64,000 nucleotides of DNA from Rhizobiales bacterium UBA3584 (GCA_002375765.1 DFMV01000006.1:11329-75328), one strand, 5' to 3'. Positions 11,440 to 20,879 are shown, numbered from the stretch's first letter. The notes: a model not told the origin generated them from the sequence alone. Made by a program: numbers and translations.

Positions 11440-11952
11440 TCAGTAATCGAATGCGAACCAGCAGACATGATTGCGCAGCCGCTGATCATCGAGCACCAGT
11501 TCCTTTATGGCGCCAGGAAGCTGCGCGCGCTGCCAGTGGCATTCCACCCGTCCGGCCTCTTCGCGCCCTGGCCCCTCATGAACAGCCCGGACAGCCCGGA
11601 TCGCATAGGCGGCTGCGCCCAGTTCATGCGCCGCCACATGCGCAACCGCCACGGCCTGCGCCGCAGCATAGGCTGCAAATTTTGCGGCGCCCGTTACCTC
11701 TTTTGCCGCACCCCTGGCGTTGGAGGCCCTTAGCGCTTCGCGCATGGTCACTTCACCACGCACCCATGCTCGGTTTTGTTCAAGCGCATGGCGCACCCGA
11801 TCATCATCCGGCGCCGCGGCTTCAAAAATATGGAGAACATGGGCAGCGCATGTCCCGGCCCACTCTGCGAGCGGGCGATGGTCGCCATCGCTCAACGTGC
11901 CTCCGCGACGAACGGTGATCAATCGAGGGTCTCGAGGTTCGGTGAAAATCAT
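11440..11952 (-). CDS. Putative immunity protein (Imm5-like)
   Basis: Helical, alanine-rich protein of 170 aa beginning MIFTEPRDPR. The stretch DHRPLAEWAGTCAAHVLHIFE, then PDDDRVRHALEQNRAWVRGE and repeated AAAQAVAVAHVAAHELGAAAYA, matches proteins annotated as putative immunity (Imm5-like). The frame extends upstream to 12039, but that part looks non-coding; I chose ATG 11952 where the family similarity starts. No polymorphic toxin gene lies beside it, so it is an orphan or a domesticated member. Identification is from remembered family pattern. Confidence 0.65.
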   Translation of the reverse strand: MIFTEPRDPRLITVRRGGTLSDGDHRPLAEWAGTCAAHVLHIFEAAAPDDDRVRHALEQNRAWVRGEVTMREALRASNARGAAKEVTGAAKFAAYAAAQAVAVAHVAAHELGAAAYAIRAVRAVHEGPGREEAGRVECHWQRAQLPGAIKELVLDDQRLRNHVCWFAFDY

Positions 11953-12032
11953 GTTGGCCACACAGCTCCAAACATCGGCGGCGTAAATAGCGCTATAGTG
12001 AACAAACGCGATTCCCAAGCCCACCATCTTCA

Positions 12033-12533
12033 ATGCCATTCTCCACGATCTCCGACCAGATCACCATCGCCGCCCCGGCCACCGCAATCTGGGCCGCCCT
12101 CATTGACCGCGAGCAAAGCCGAATCTGGGCCGGCGCTGATTTCACAACCGACTGGCAACCCGGCTCCCCGCTGGCCATCAAACCATTGATCATCGGGAAA
12201 AAGGGAGCCGACAAAGGCGAAGTACTCGAAGTCCTCGCCCCCGCGCTCCTGTCCTATCGCGTCCTGCCTCGCGTCTCGGGCTTGCCGGACCTGCCCGATA
12301 ACTATTCGCACGTCACCATCAGCCTCGCCGAACTGAACGGCCAGACACGCGCTGGAATTAGCCATGCGGTGCCCGCCTCTCCGGTCCGTAAGGGTAAGGG
12401 ATTCGAGATCGGCCCGGAGTCCGGCCACAACCACGTCGCGTTTTACTGGCGCAGCACCTTGCCGCTGCTGCGCGACCTCGTCGAAAACCGCGATACGATT
12501 GCGCTGCGCATCGCACGGCAAGCCGCCCGCTGA
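12033..12533 (+). CDS. SRPBCC (START/AHSA1-like) domain protein
   Basis: Single-domain protein of 166 aa with the SRPBCC fold signature: DQITIAAPATAIWAALIDRE at the N-terminus, a mid-region of alternating strands, and a long C-terminal helix (WRSTLPLLRDLVENRDTIAL). Such domains bind hydrophobic ligands; ligand and role here cannot be deduced. It is divergent from the immunity-like gene, about 80 bp apart, and precedes argJ by about 80 bp on the same strand. Confidence 0.8.
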   Translation: MPFSTISDQITIAAPATAIWAALIDREQSRIWAGADFTTDWQPGSPLAIKPLIIGKKGADKGEVLEVLAPALLSYRVLPRVSGLPDLPDNYSHVTISLAELNGQTRAGISHAVPASPVRKGKGFEIGPESGHNHVAFYWRSTLPLLRDLVENRDTIALRIARQAAR

Positions 12534-12615
12534 GCTATTGCGCCTCTTGCCATGGCATGCCGCTTGAGGCACACGGAAGAACCGCCAACGCGTACCCCTT
12601 CAAGGTCTTTTCTCC

Positions 12616-13848
12616 ATGGCCCTGCCCATCTCGCCCCTCGCCCCTAAAACCTATGCCGCTCCGCCCGCCATTGCAGGTGTGCGCTTTGCAACAGCCGAGG
12701 CTGGCATTCGCTACAGTGGCCGCACCGACGTACTTCTGGCCGTCTTCGATCCGGGCACCATGGTTGCAGGCGTCCTCACGCGCTCATTGTGCCCTTCGGC
12801 GGCGATTGACTGGTGCCGGCAGAACCTTGGCGGCGGCACGGCCCGTGCCCTCGTCGTCAATTCAGGCAACGCCAACGCCTTTACCGGCCTCAAAGGCATC
12901 GAATCGGTCAAGCTGACCGCCGACATCGCCGCAAAGGCGGTGGGATGCGAGCCTTCGGAAATCTTTCTCGCCTCGACCGGCGTCATTGGCGAACCGCTCG
13001 ATGCCTCCAAATTCGATGGCGTGCTGCAAACCCTGACCGGCCAGTTGACCGCCGAACCCTGGATGGAGCCGGCCAGGGCGATCATGACCACCGACACCTT
13101 CCCAAAGCTCGCCGAAGCGACGCTGGACATCGACGGGACGATGATTTCCATCGCCGGCATCGCCAAGGGCTCGGGCATGATCGCGCCCGACATGGCGACA
13201 ATGCTCAGCTTCGTCTTCACCGACGCGCCGATCGCCGCTGACGTCTTGCAAACATTGGTCGCCAAACACAACAAGACCAGTTTCAACGCCATCACCGTCG
13301 ATAGCGACACCTCGACGTCGGACACGCTCCTGGCCTTCGCCACGGGCAAGGCTTGCATTGATCCCATAGCCTCCCTCGACGATCCACGCGCGCAAGCGTT
13401 CGGTGAAGCGCTCAATGACGTGCTGTTCGAACTCGCCATGCAGGTGGTGCGCGACGGCGAGGGGGCGACCAAGTTCGTCGCCGTCAACGTCACCGGCGCC
13501 ACGACCGATGACAGCGCCGCAAAGATCGCCCGCGCCATTGCCGACAGCCCCCTCGTCAAAACCGCGATTGCCGGCGAGGACGCCAATTGGGGACGCATTG
13601 TCATGGCAGTGGGCAAGGCCGGCCAACCGGCCGACCGCGACAAGCTCACGATTGCCTTCGGCGAGCACGTCCTTGCCCGCAACGGAGAACGCGCGCCCGA
13701 TTACTCCGAGGAGGCCGCAACCGGTTATATGAAAGGCGAAGAGCTTTCGATCAGCGTCGATATCGGGCTCGGCGAGGGCAGTGCCACTGTCTATACATGC
13801 GATCTGACCCACGGCTATATCGATATCAACGGCAGCTATCGGAGTTAG
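12616..13848 (+). CDS. argJ: Bifunctional ornithine/glutamate N-acetyltransferase ArgJ
   Basis: Catalyses the cyclic acetyl-transfer steps of arginine synthesis (N-acetylornithine to glutamate, and possibly acetyl-CoA to glutamate). The 410-aa precursor self-cleaves before the nucleophilic threonine in the conserved segment PDMATML (A194/T195). Other family landmarks are [11 protein letters not shown] near residues 81-91 and [10 protein letters not shown] near 119-128. It is followed by a GNAT gene and mutT on the same strand, a commonly conserved neighbourhood, with a nested-hairpin repeat immediately after its stop. Confidence 0.95.
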   Translation: MALPISPLAPKTYAAPPAIAGVRFATAEAGIRYSGRTDVLLAVFDPGTMVAGVLTRSLCPSAAIDWCRQNLGGGTARALVVNSGNANAFTGLKGIESVKLTADIAAKAVGCEPSEIFLASTGVIGEPLDASKFDGVLQTLTGQLTAEPWMEPARAIMTTDTFPKLAEATLDIDGTMISIAGIAKGSGMIAPDMATMLSFVFTDAPIAADVLQTLVAKHNKTSFNAITVDSDTSTSDTLLAFATGKACIDPIASLDDPRAQAFGEALNDVLFELAMQVVRDGEGATKFVAVNVTGATTDDSAAKIARAIADSPLVKTAIAGEDANWGRIVMAVGKAGQPADRDKLTIAFGEHVLARNGERAPDYSEEAATGYMKGEELSISVDIGLGEGSATVYTCDLTHGYIDINGSYRS

Positions 13849-13850
13849 GA

Positions 13851-13895
13851 GCGTTGTCAGCAAAAATGGGAACCGGTTTTGCGGTTCGACAACGC
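13851..13895 (+). repeat. Nested-hairpin dispersed repeat, copy 1
   Basis: Outer arms GCGTTGTC (13851-13858) and GACAACGC (13888-13895) are perfectly complementary. The inner arms are imperfect (GCAAAAATGG and CCGGTTTTGC), and the family GGTTC box sits at 13883-13887 between inner and outer right arms. It starts 3 bp after the argJ stop and ends 22 nt before the preferred GNAT start. Confidence 0.8.
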
Positions 13896-13917
13896 AACAA
13901 AAGAGAAGTGTGATTCT

Positions 13918-14673
13918 TTGCTCTCTGTCGAAGAAATAGAAGCTGTTTCGCTCGCTACCTGGCCCGCACTCGAAACCGTTGAGGACGGGAAATGGCGGGC
14001 CCGCTTTGCCGCGGGGTTTTCGGGCCGCTCCAACGCCATATGGTCGCTGGATCCTGCCGACGACACCAATGCGGCCCGGCGTATCGATGCCCTTTCGGCC
14101 CGCTATTCCGAAAACGATCTGCCCACGATTTTCAGGGTGACCCCGCTGACCGGCGAGGGCATTCTCGATACCCTCGATCAAGCAGGCTGGGAGCATTTCA
14201 AGTCGAGCCTGGTTCTTTCTCTGCCGCTCGCCCAGACCGATGGCTTCGATGGCGCCGCCAGCCTTTACGATGCGACCGACCCCCGCTTTCTCGCGGCGCA
14301 GACGGCCCTTCAGGGCTTCGATACCAAACAGCAGCAAACCTTCGCGGCCATCCTCGGTGCGCTCAAACGCCCCGCCTGCGGCATCGTCATCGCCGATAAC
14401 GATGGGGCGCCCGGAGCGTCGCTCCTGTGCGTGGAAAGCGATGGCATCGTGATGGTCTATGACGTCATCACTTCCGGCAAGCTGCGCGGTCAGGGCTTCG
14501 GCCGCCGCATGATGGCCAGCGCGCTGAGCTGGGGCGCCGAAAACGGCGCCAGCCATGCCGCGCTCCAGGTTCAGGGCGATAACGCCCCGGCCATCGCGCT
14601 CTATCTCGCCATGGGGTTCACCTTCCGCTACCCCTACCACTACCGCCGCAAGCCCGAGGCCAATGCGCAATGA
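13918..14673 (+). CDS. GNAT family N-acetyltransferase
   Basis: Acetyl-CoA-dependent acetyltransferase of about 251 aa. The acetyl-CoA pyrophosphate loop is visible as SGKLRGQGFGRRMM, followed by the QVQGDNAPAIALYLAMGF motif B typical of GNATs; the N-terminal half resembles small-molecule GNATs with a duplicated fold. No ATG exists near the start: TTG 13879 lies inside the repeat, so I prefer TTG 13918, preceded by AAGAGAAG (13901-13908). It overlaps mutT by 4 bp (14670-14673). Substrate unknown. Confidence 0.8.
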   Translation: MLSVEEIEAVSLATWPALETVEDGKWRARFAAGFSGRSNAIWSLDPADDTNAARRIDALSARYSENDLPTIFRVTPLTGEGILDTLDQAGWEHFKSSLVLSLPLAQTDGFDGAASLYDATDPRFLAAQTALQGFDTKQQQTFAAILGALKRPACGIVIADNDGAPGASLLCVESDGIVMVYDVITSGKLRGQGFGRRMMASALSWGAENGASHAALQVQGDNAPAIALYLAMGFTFRYPYHYRRKPEANAQ

Positions 14674-15068
14674 AAATCACCCTCGTCGTTGCCTGCGCCC
14701 TTGTCGATGCCGACCGGCGCGTGCTGATCGCCCAGCGGCCTCAAGGCAAGCAACTGGCCGGCCTGTGGGAATTTCCCGGCGGCAAGCTCGAAGCCGGCGA
14801 AACCCCTGAAGCGGCGCTGATCCGCGAACTGTCTGAAGAGCTGGAAATCGAGACGAAGGAAGCGTGCCTCGCCCCTTTGACATTCGCAAGCCACACCTAT
14901 GACGACTGGCACCTGATGATGCCGCTTTATGTGTGCCGGAAATGGCAGGGCACGCCCGTCGCCAAAGAGCATTCCGCGCTCAAATGGGTGCGCCCGCAAA
15001 AGCTGCATGACTACCCCATGCCTCCCGCCGACATTCCACTGATCGCCCCGCTCTGCGATCTACTCTGA
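14670..15068 (+). CDS. mutT: 8-oxo-dGTP diphosphatase MutT
   Basis: Nudix hydrolase of 132 aa that cleans oxidised dGTP from the nucleotide pool. The Nudix box is clear (GGKLEAGETPEAALIREL followed by SEELEIE); the usual glycine near its end is glutamate, a tolerated variation. The N-terminus VACALVDADRRVLIAQRP and the TFASHTYDDWHLMMPLYVCR region match the MutT subgroup. ATG overlaps the GNAT stop by 4 bp. Its end overlaps the convergent DUF1003 gene by 9 bp. Confidence 0.92.
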   Translation: MKITLVVACALVDADRRVLIAQRPQGKQLAGLWEFPGGKLEAGETPEAALIRELSEELEIETKEACLAPLTFASHTYDDWHLMMPLYVCRKWQGTPVAKEHSALKWVRPQKLHDYPMPPADIPLIAPLCDLL

Positions 15069-15644
15069 GCTTCGTCCCAACACCGCCTTTGTGAGCAGAT
15101 CGAGCTGTTCCTGCTGTTTCTCGACGAGCGCGCGCAACTCATGCTCGCGCATCTGGTCGAGCTTGTCGTGCAACGCCATGATTTCCACCTCGGCCTTGAG
15201 ATTGACCTCGTAATCATGGGCGGCGGCCAGCCGGTCCTTTTCGGCCTGGCGGTTCTGGCTCATCATGATGATCGGCGCTTGCAGGGCCGCGATCATCGAC
15301 AACATCAGATTGAGAAAGATGAAGGGGTAGGGGTCGAATGCCCCCATGGCCAGTGCGACATTGGCGGAAACCCAGATAGCCAGAAAGGCAAGAAACGACA
15401 GGATGAACGCCCACGAGCCGCCGAAACTGGCGATCCGATCGGACATCCGGTCCCCGAACCCGGTCTTTTCGAGATAGGCCGCCTCGGTATCGCGCGCCAG
15501 CGTGCGCCGGGAAGCTGCCTTTTTGAGCACGGTCTCTTCAACGCTGGAGAGATCTTCGGGCGCCTTGCCGAAATACCGATCCGCCCCGTGCGCCAGCTTG
15601 CGTTCGATATCCTCACTTGCGCTCATCGTATCCTCTCCGGCCAC
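15060..15644 (-). CDS. DUF1003 domain membrane protein
   Basis: Inner-membrane protein of 194 aa. After a charged N-terminal region come two transmembrane helices: ASFGGSWAFILSFLAFLAIW and the segment around FDPYPFIFLNLMLSMIAALQ. Then follow the DUF1003 landmark APIIMMSQNRQAEKDRL and a coiled-coil tail rich in Glu and Leu. Function unknown. An alternative start at 15626 (MSASED) would shorten it by six residues. It lies just downstream of the L,D-transpeptidase gene on the same strand. Confidence 0.88.
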   Translation of the reverse strand: MAGEDTMSASEDIERKLAHGADRYFGKAPEDLSSVEETVLKKAASRRTLARDTEAAYLEKTGFGDRMSDRIASFGGSWAFILSFLAFLAIWVSANVALAMGAFDPYPFIFLNLMLSMIAALQAPIIMMSQNRQAEKDRLAAAHDYEVNLKAEVEIMALHDKLDQMREHELRALVEKQQEQLDLLTKAVLGRSSE

Positions 15645-15665
15645 GACACGCGCTCAAGCCACCGC

Positions 15666-16691
15666 TCAGCTCTGGGGCGTGCTTTCGGCCACTGTCTCGG
15701 GCTGGTTGGGCGCCAGAGCATTGAGCGGGCTGAATATGGTATCGAAGAACCCGCCAACCGCGCTGTTGATCGCCTCGCTCCGCGCCGCCATTTCAGCTTC
15801 GGCATTGAGGCGCCGCTGCTCGGCTTCTGCTGCGGCCGCTTCTGAATCGGCAAGCCGCATTATTGCGCTCTGTATCGCGGCGGCATCGGCCGATTGGCGC
15901 GCCTGAAAGGCAGAAACGATGGACGCATCGGCCACCACCGCCTGACAGCTGCCCGCCATGGCCGCCGTTGCATTGACAGCCGAAGGCTGACGGAACACAT
16001 AGCGCCCCTCGCACACGTCCCACGCGGGTGGCGTGTTGGCGACTTCGAAATAATCGTAGCCCTGCTTGATATTGTTCCAGAAATCGATGTGCTCGCTGGA
16101 CTGATGCTTGGCCATGTTTTCCGGCGTCATGCGGAAGGGGAAAATCTGCACTTCGAAGGAGCGGTTGCCACCGGTAAAGCTCTCGCGGGCCAGCGCGTAG
16201 ATTTCGGCGATCTGCTCATCCTCCATGGCATAGCACCCGGCGGACGAACACGCGCCATGCACCATCAGATGGCTGCCCGTCCGCCCATGCGTGCGGTCAT
16301 ACCTGTTGGGAAAGCCCAGATTGAAGGCGAGGTAATAATTCGAGTTCGGATTCATCAGCCCCGGGGTGATGGTATAGAACCCTTCGGGCGCCTGGCGGTC
16401 GCCTTCATAGAATTTGGGGCCCAGATCGCCCGACCAGGTGCAGATTTCATAGGATTGGAACAGCTTGAAGGAGCCGCCAGCGGTCTGCTTCCAGACCTCG
16501 AGCGTTGATTCTTCCTTGAAGATGCGCACCATCATCGCCGCCTGCGGGCTTGAGCCCATGGCAGCCAGCCGCGATTTGGCGGCGCCCGATAGCGGCGTGA
16601 GATGACGCCCGTCGCCCTCAAGCGCCGAGCACGATGCCAGAACGCCCGCAACAACGAGCGATACGGCCAAAAGGACGATTTTACGGAGCAT
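15666..16691 (-). CDS. Lipoprotein L,D-transpeptidase (YkuD/YafK-like)
   Basis: Periplasmic lipid-anchored enzyme of 341 aa predicted to make or edit 3-3 peptidoglycan crosslinks or anchor envelope proteins. The signal peptide ends in the lipobox LASC (Cys21). The YkuD catalytic motif is H145-G-A-C-S-S-A-G-C153 in SHLMVHGACSSAGCYAME. A 100-residue alanine/glutamate-rich C-terminal region (residues about 240-330) looks coiled. The active-site Cys and His are both present, so activity is expected. Confidence 0.88.
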   Translation of the reverse strand: MLRKIVLLAVSLVVAGVLASCSALEGDGRHLTPLSGAAKSRLAAMGSSPQAAMMVRIFKEESTLEVWKQTAGGSFKLFQSYEICTWSGDLGPKFYEGDRQAPEGFYTITPGLMNPNSNYYLAFNLGFPNRYDRTHGRTGSHLMVHGACSSAGCYAMEDEQIAEIYALARESFTGGNRSFEVQIFPFRMTPENMAKHQSSEHIDFWNNIKQGYDYFEVANTPPAWDVCEGRYVFRQPSAVNATAAMAGSCQAVVADASIVSAFQARQSADAAAIQSAIMRLADSEAAAAEAEQRRLNAEAEMAARSEAINSAVGGFFDTIFSPLNALAPNQPETVAESTPQS

Positions 16692-16822
16692 CTATGCCCT
16701 GACCCGAATTCCTGTACGCCTTGCCCCCGGTCCCCTCTATGACATTACAGGGTTAACGCTCGGTAAGGTTCTTGGGTAATCGACCTAAATTTTATGCAAA
16801 TTGCAAGATGACGCGGTCAAAT

Positions 16823-17782
16823 TCAGGTGAGCGTGGTTCCGATCGCCAGGAATTTCTCGCGCCGCAGCTCGCGGATTTCGAGCGGCCCGAGGTCGTCGTC
16901 ATACTCGCCGAGAAACTTGACGATCTCGGCCTTGACGTCCGCGAAGATTTTTTCCGGGTTGCGGTGTGCTCCGCCCATGGGCTCTTCGATGATGCCGTCG
17001 ATCACTTTGAGCGCCAACAGATCCTGCGCCGTGATCTTTTGCGCCGCAGCCATGTCCTGGGCCTTGCCCGCGTCGCGGAACAGGATCGAAGCGCCCGCTT
17101 CCGGTGAAATCACCGAATAGACCGAGTGCTCGAGCATGAGCACCTTGTTGGTCGCCGCAATGGCGATCGCCCCGCCCGATCCGCCTTCGCCAATCACGAT
17201 GGAAAGGTTGGGAACTCCGATTTCGAGGCATTTTTCCGTCGAGCGCGCGATGGCCTCGGCCTGCCCGCGCTCTTCTGCCCCGATGCCCGGATAGGCGCCT
17301 GCCGTATCGACGAACGAAATCACCGGCAGGCCGAACCGGTCGGCCATTTCCATGATGCGCACAGCCTTGCGATAGCCCTCGGGCCGCGCCATGCCGAAAT
17401 TGTGTTTCAAACGGCTTTCGGTGTCGTTGCCCTTTTCCTGGCCCAGAATGGCCACCGGCACCCCGTCGATGCGCCCAAACCCGGCCTGAACGGCGGGATC
17501 TTCGGCATATTTGCGATCACCGGCCAAAGGCGTCCACTCGGTCACCAGCGCCTTGAGGTAATTGGAAAAGTGCGGACGCTGCGGATGACGCGCCACCTGC
17601 GTCTTCTGCCAGGGGGTGAGCTTTTTGTAGACGTCGCGCAACGCATCATCGGCACGTTGTTGCAGGCGCGAGACCTCGTCCCCGATAGAGACCGCTTCAT
17701 CGGTCTGGGCGAGGTTCTTGAGCTCGGCGATCTTGCCTTCGAGTTCAGCGACGGGTTTTTCGAAATCGAGATATGACTGCAT
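16823..17782 (-). CDS. accA: Acetyl-CoA carboxylase carboxyltransferase subunit alpha
   Basis: Alpha subunit of the carboxyltransferase that forms malonyl-CoA, the first committed step of fatty-acid synthesis; works with AccD (not in this window). The 319-aa protein has the N-terminal helical segment ([19 protein letters not shown]), then the crotonase-like core with [19 protein letters not shown] and [12 protein letters not shown] nested-hairpin repeat lies about 80 bp upstream of its start. The start [10 protein letters not shown] is standard for the family. Confidence 0.97.
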   Translation of the reverse strand: MQSYLDFEKPVAELEGKIAELKNLAQTDEAVSIGDEVSRLQQRADDALRDVYKKLTPWQKTQVARHPQRPHFSNYLKALVTEWTPLAGDRKYAEDPAVQAGFGRIDGVPVAILGQEKGNDTESRLKHNFGMARPEGYRKAVRIMEMADRFGLPVISFVDTAGAYPGIGAEERGQAEAIARSTEKCLEIGVPNLSIVIGEGGSGGAIAIAATNKVLMLEHSVYSVISPEAGASILFRDAGKAQDMAAAQKITAQDLLALKVIDGIIEEPMGGAHRNPEKIFADVKAEIVKFLGEYDDDLGPLEIRELRREKFLAIGTTLT

Positions 17783-18005
17783 GCAATCCGCCCGTTTCGG
17801 GCAACCTTCTCATTTTTGAGCGGCCAGCGCCAGATGGGCCGGCGAGCGCGATCATCTGGAGCGCGTCCAGATAAAGTGGGCACCACTTTATCGGTTCGGA
17901 CGCGCGACAAAACAACATCTTAGAGCCGTCGTTGCGATACCATCAAAACCTCACCGGCTCTAGGGTTCCAAAGTGGCGGGAAAGTGTCGATTAGACCCTT
18001 CGATG
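17783..18005. other. accA-xerD intergenic region
   Basis: 223-bp gap on the upstream side of accA. It contains repeat copy 2 (17861-17905) and, in the repeat tail, a separate 8-bp inverted repeat TAGAGCCG (17921-17928) and CGGCTCTA (17955-17962). No coding potential was seen. Confidence 0.6.
17861..17905 (+). repeat. Nested-hairpin dispersed repeat, copy 2
   Basis: Perfect outer arms GCGCGTCC (17861-17868) and GGACGCGC (17898-17905); perfect inner arms GATAAAGTGG (17870-17879) and CCACTTTATC (17883-17892) with a 3-nt loop; GGTTC box at 17893-17897. The GGTTC box gives a plus orientation, opposite to accA. This is the best-formed copy. Confidence 0.85.
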
Positions 18006-18902
18006 TCAAGCATCCCCCGACAGCGGATGGTGATCTTCGAGCAGTTTGCGCAAATGAGCGTCAAGAACATGGGTATAAATCTGGGTCGTTGAAATGTCGG
18101 CATGGCCCAAAAGCATCTGGACGACCCGCAGATCCGCCCCGTTTTGCAGCAGGTGGGACGCAAAGGCGTGGCGCAGCACGTGCGGGGAAACCTTCGCAAC
18201 TGGCAGCCCGGCCCGGCTCGCCAGCCCCTTGAGGTCGCGCGCAAACACCTGCCGCGCCAGATGCCCCTCGGCACCCTTGGCGGGAAAGACGAATTTTTCC
18301 TTCTCCGTACTGTCGAGCCACCCAATCAAAGCGTCCTTGGCCCTGTCGTTGAGCGGCACCAGCCGCTCCTTGCCGCCCTTGCCGACAATGGTCAGATGAT
18401 CGGCCTCGCGCCGCACCGCCTTGCGCTCCAGTGCCACCAGCTCGGAAACCCGCAAACCCGTGGCATAGAGCAATTCGAGCAGCACATAGAGCCGCACCTC
18501 GTTTTCCTCGCCCCCTGCTGCCTCGTCTTCGGCGCACTTCAAAAGCCGATCGACCTCCTCGACCGAAAGCACTTTGGGAAGCCCGCGCCCCGCCTTTGGC
18601 GCGGAAACGATGCGTGTGGGATCGTCCCCCTTGATGCCTTCCGAAACCAGGAACCTGTGCAATTGCCGCACCGCGCTCAACCGCCGGGCGCTCGAACTTG
18701 CCGCCAGACCCTGTCCCGAAAGATGGCTCAGATAATCGGCGACGTCTTCCCGCTCCGCTTCGGAAATCGCCTTGCCCGCGCCGCCAAGAAACCCCGCATA
18801 ATCGAGCAGATCGCGCCGGTAGGCCTCGATGGTGTTGGCTGCCGCGCCCCGTTCGGCGCTCATCATTTCCAGAAATGCCTCGATCAGATGGCTATCGCCC
18901 AT
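18006..18902 (-). CDS. xerD: Site-specific tyrosine recombinase XerD
   Basis: Chromosome-dimer resolution recombinase acting at dif with XerC and FtsK. The 298-aa protein has an N-terminal SAM-like core-binding domain and a complete catalytic set: R151 (ATGLRVSEL), K175 (VGKGGKER), H241-x2-R244 (HVLRHAF), H267 (LLGHADI) and Y276 (TQIYTHV). Its location next to aroK/aroB on the opposite strand is typical of the order, so it is a housekeeping enzyme rather than an island integrase. Its ATG shares one base with the upstream stop codon. Confidence 0.94.
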   Translation of the reverse strand: MGDSHLIEAFLEMMSAERGAAANTIEAYRRDLLDYAGFLGGAGKAISEAEREDVADYLSHLSGQGLAASSSARRLSAVRQLHRFLVSEGIKGDDPTRIVSAPKAGRGLPKVLSVEEVDRLLKCAEDEAAGGEENEVRLYVLLELLYATGLRVSELVALERKAVRREADHLTIVGKGGKERLVPLNDRAKDALIGWLDSTEKEKFVFPAKGAEGHLARQVFARDLKGLASRAGLPVAKVSPHVLRHAFASHLLQNGADLRVVQMLLGHADISTTQIYTHVLDAHLRKLLEDHHPLSGDA

Positions 18903-19054
18903 TATGGCGCGTCCGCCAGAAGGTCGCGGGTCGGCACGCGCACACTCACCTCGCGCTCATGGGGCTCGACCAGCACCGCCAGCGCGAACATGCCCGCATA
19001 GGCAAGCCCCACGATAAAGGCGACGGCAACAAGCAGGCGAAACAATGTGGGCAT
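18902..19054 (-). CDS. Small single-pass membrane protein
   Basis: Peptide of 50 aa: a short hydrophobic helix (LLVAVAFIVGLAYAGMFALAVL) followed by a polar, charged tail with EREVSVRVPTRDLL. AGAGG precedes ATG 19054 with good spacing, which I prefer to the longer frame beginning at 19153. Its stop overlaps the xerD start by a single base, implying co-translation. It resembles a small conserved protein often found before xerD in Hyphomicrobiales. Function unknown. Confidence 0.75.
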   Translation of the reverse strand: MPTLFRLLVAVAFIVGLAYAGMFALAVLVEPHEREVSVRVPTRDLLADAP

Positions 19055-19167
19055 GGCATCCTCTGTGTCGGAAAGTGATTTTTCCAGATTTGCGCCCGCC
19101 CGGCAAGCGAGCGACCTTGACAGTCCGACCGTCAGAGGATTGAACCACACCAACCAATAAGGGCGCC

Positions 19168-19764
19168 ATGATGGGGCAGAACGCGACAGGCATTGCCGGG
19201 CAGAAGACCGAAAGCCAGGTGCTCGACGCCCTGGCCGGTCGCCCGATCGTGCTCGTGGGCATGATGGGCGCCGGCAAGACCACCGTCGGCCGCCGCCTTG
19301 CCAACCGGCTCGGCCTGCCCTTTACCGATTCCGACGCCGAAATCGAAACCGCCGCAGGCATGTCGATCCCCGACATTTTTGCCGCTCATGGCGAACCCGA
19401 ATTTCGCGCCGGCGAGGCCCGTGTCATCTCGCGGCTCCTGCGTGAGCATCAGGGCGTTATCGCCACGGGCGGCGGCGCCTTCATCAATCCAGAAACGCGC
19501 GAGGCCATCAAGACGCACGCGGTTTCGATCTGGATCAAGGCCGATTTCGACCTGTTGTTCGCCCGCGTCTCCAAACGCCCCGGCCGGCCCCTGCTCCAGA
19601 CCCCCGATCCGCGCGGTACGCTCAAGGGACTGATCGACGCGCGCTATCCCGTCTATGCGCTAGCCGACATCACCGTCGCTTCGCGCGATGTACCCCATGA
19701 CGTTGTCGTCAACGACATCCTCGCCGCCATTTCAAGCCATTTCGACATTCCGAAAGCCCAATGA
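19168..19764 (+). CDS. aroK: Shikimate kinase
   Basis: Phosphorylates shikimate in the fifth step of chorismate synthesis. The 198-aa protein carries Walker A GMMGAGKT at residues 31-38, the shikimate-binding FTDSDAEIE segment, and the glycine-rich VIATGGGAF loop; a lid arginine region is present (KRPGRPLL). The ~20-residue N-terminal extension is common in alphaproteobacteria. It overlaps aroB by 4 bp (19761-19764) and is divergent from the xerD pair. Confidence 0.96.
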   Translation: MMGQNATGIAGQKTESQVLDALAGRPIVLVGMMGAGKTTVGRRLANRLGLPFTDSDAEIETAAGMSIPDIFAAHGEPEFRAGEARVISRLLREHQGVIATGGGAFINPETREAIKTHAVSIWIKADFDLLFARVSKRPGRPLLQTPDPRGTLKGLIDARYPVYALADITVASRDVPHDVVVNDILAAISSHFDIPKAQ

Positions 19765-20879
19765 GCGCCAACCACACCCCCCTTCACACCGTCCACGTGC
19801 CGCTGGGCGCGCGGGCCTATGACATCGTTATCGCTCCCGACGCCATCGAGAGCGCCGGCGACAGGCTCGCCGCCCTTTTCCCTGGCGCGCGCTATGGGAT
19901 CGTGACCGATGAAAATGTGGCGAAAGCCCAGCTCCCTCGCCTCGCCGCCTCCCTCGATGCTGCCGGGCTGGGTCACACGGAAATCGTCCTGCCGGCCGGC
20001 GAAGCCACCAAGTCGTGGCCCCAACTGCAAAGCGTGGTCGATCAGATTCTTGGCGCCCGGCTCGAGCGCAACGACATTCTCATTGCGCTGGGCGGCGGCG
20101 TAATCGGCGACCTGGCCGGCTTTGCCGCCTCGATCGCCCGGCGCGGCATGGATTTCGTCCAGATCCCCACTTCGCTGCTGGCCCAGGTGGATTCCTCGGT
20201 TGGCGGCAAGACCGGTATCAATTCGGTCCACGGCAAGAACCTGGTCGGCGCTTTCCACCAGCCCCGGCTGGTCCTGGCCGATCTGACAGCGCTCGAAACG
20301 CTCTCCCCCCGTCACTTCGCCGCCGGCTATGCCGAACTGGCCAAATACGGGCTTATCGACGACGAGGAGCTGTTCTTCTGGCTCGAAGCCAATTATCCGC
20401 AAATCGAAGCCGGCGGCCCGGCCCGCGGCGAGGCCATTGCCCGCGCCTGCGCTGCCAAGGCTCGTGTCGTGGTTGCCGACGAAAAAGAGGCCGGTAACCG
20501 CGCCCTGCTCAATCTCGGTCACACCTTCGGCCACGCCTTGGAAAAAGCCACCGGCTATTCCGACCGCCTGCTGCATGGCGAAGGTGTGGCCATCGGCATG
20601 GTGCTGGCCTACAGGTTCTCCGCGAAGCTGGGTCTTGCCCCCTCTCAGGATGCGGGACGCGTCGAAGCGCATTTGAAAAATGCCGGCCTGCCCACTACAT
20701 TGGCCGATATTCCCGGAGACCTGCCGCCAACGCAAATGCTTATGGATGCCATCGCACAGGACAAGAAAGTCTCGCGCGGGCAGCTGACGTTCATTCTGAC
20801 GCGCGGCATCGGCAAGGCCTTCATCGAGAAAAAAATCGACCCCGAAGCGGTCGCAACCTTCCTTGAGGACATACGCTGA
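19761..20879 (+). CDS. aroB: 3-dehydroquinate synthase
   Basis: Converts DAHP to 3-dehydroquinate, second step of the shikimate pathway; NAD- and metal-dependent. The 372-aa protein has the NAD-binding ALGGGVIGDLAGFAAS motif, the TSLLAQVDSSVGGKTGIN segment and the metal ligands in NLGHTFGHALE and LLHGEGVAIGM. Length is standard. ATG overlaps aroK's stop, and the HlyC/CorC gene begins at its own stop codon, so aroK-aroB-corC form one operon. Confidence 0.96.
   Translation: MSANHTPLHTVHVPLGARAYDIVIAPDAIESAGDRLAALFPGARYGIVTDENVAKAQLPRLAASLDAAGLGHTEIVLPAGEATKSWPQLQSVVDQILGARLERNDILIALGGGVIGDLAGFAASIARRGMDFVQIPTSLLAQVDSSVGGKTGINSVHGKNLVGAFHQPRLVLADLTALETLSPRHFAAGYAELAKYGLIDDEELFFWLEANYPQIEAGGPARGEAIARACAAKARVVVADEKEAGNRALLNLGHTFGHALEKATGYSDRLLHGEGVAIGMVLAYRFSAKLGLAPSQDAGRVEAHLKNAGLPTTLADIPGDLPPTQMLMDAIAQDKKVSRGQLTFILTRGIGKAFIEKKIDPEAVATFLEDIR

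Noticed and set aside
12862..14670. 602-aa minus-strand frame over argJ and GNAT
   Set aside because: Antisense shadow; both plus-strand genes have strong family motifs.
18006..18902. xerD as an island integrase
   Set aside because: Core gene neighbourhood, standard XerD length and sequence; not beside a tRNA.
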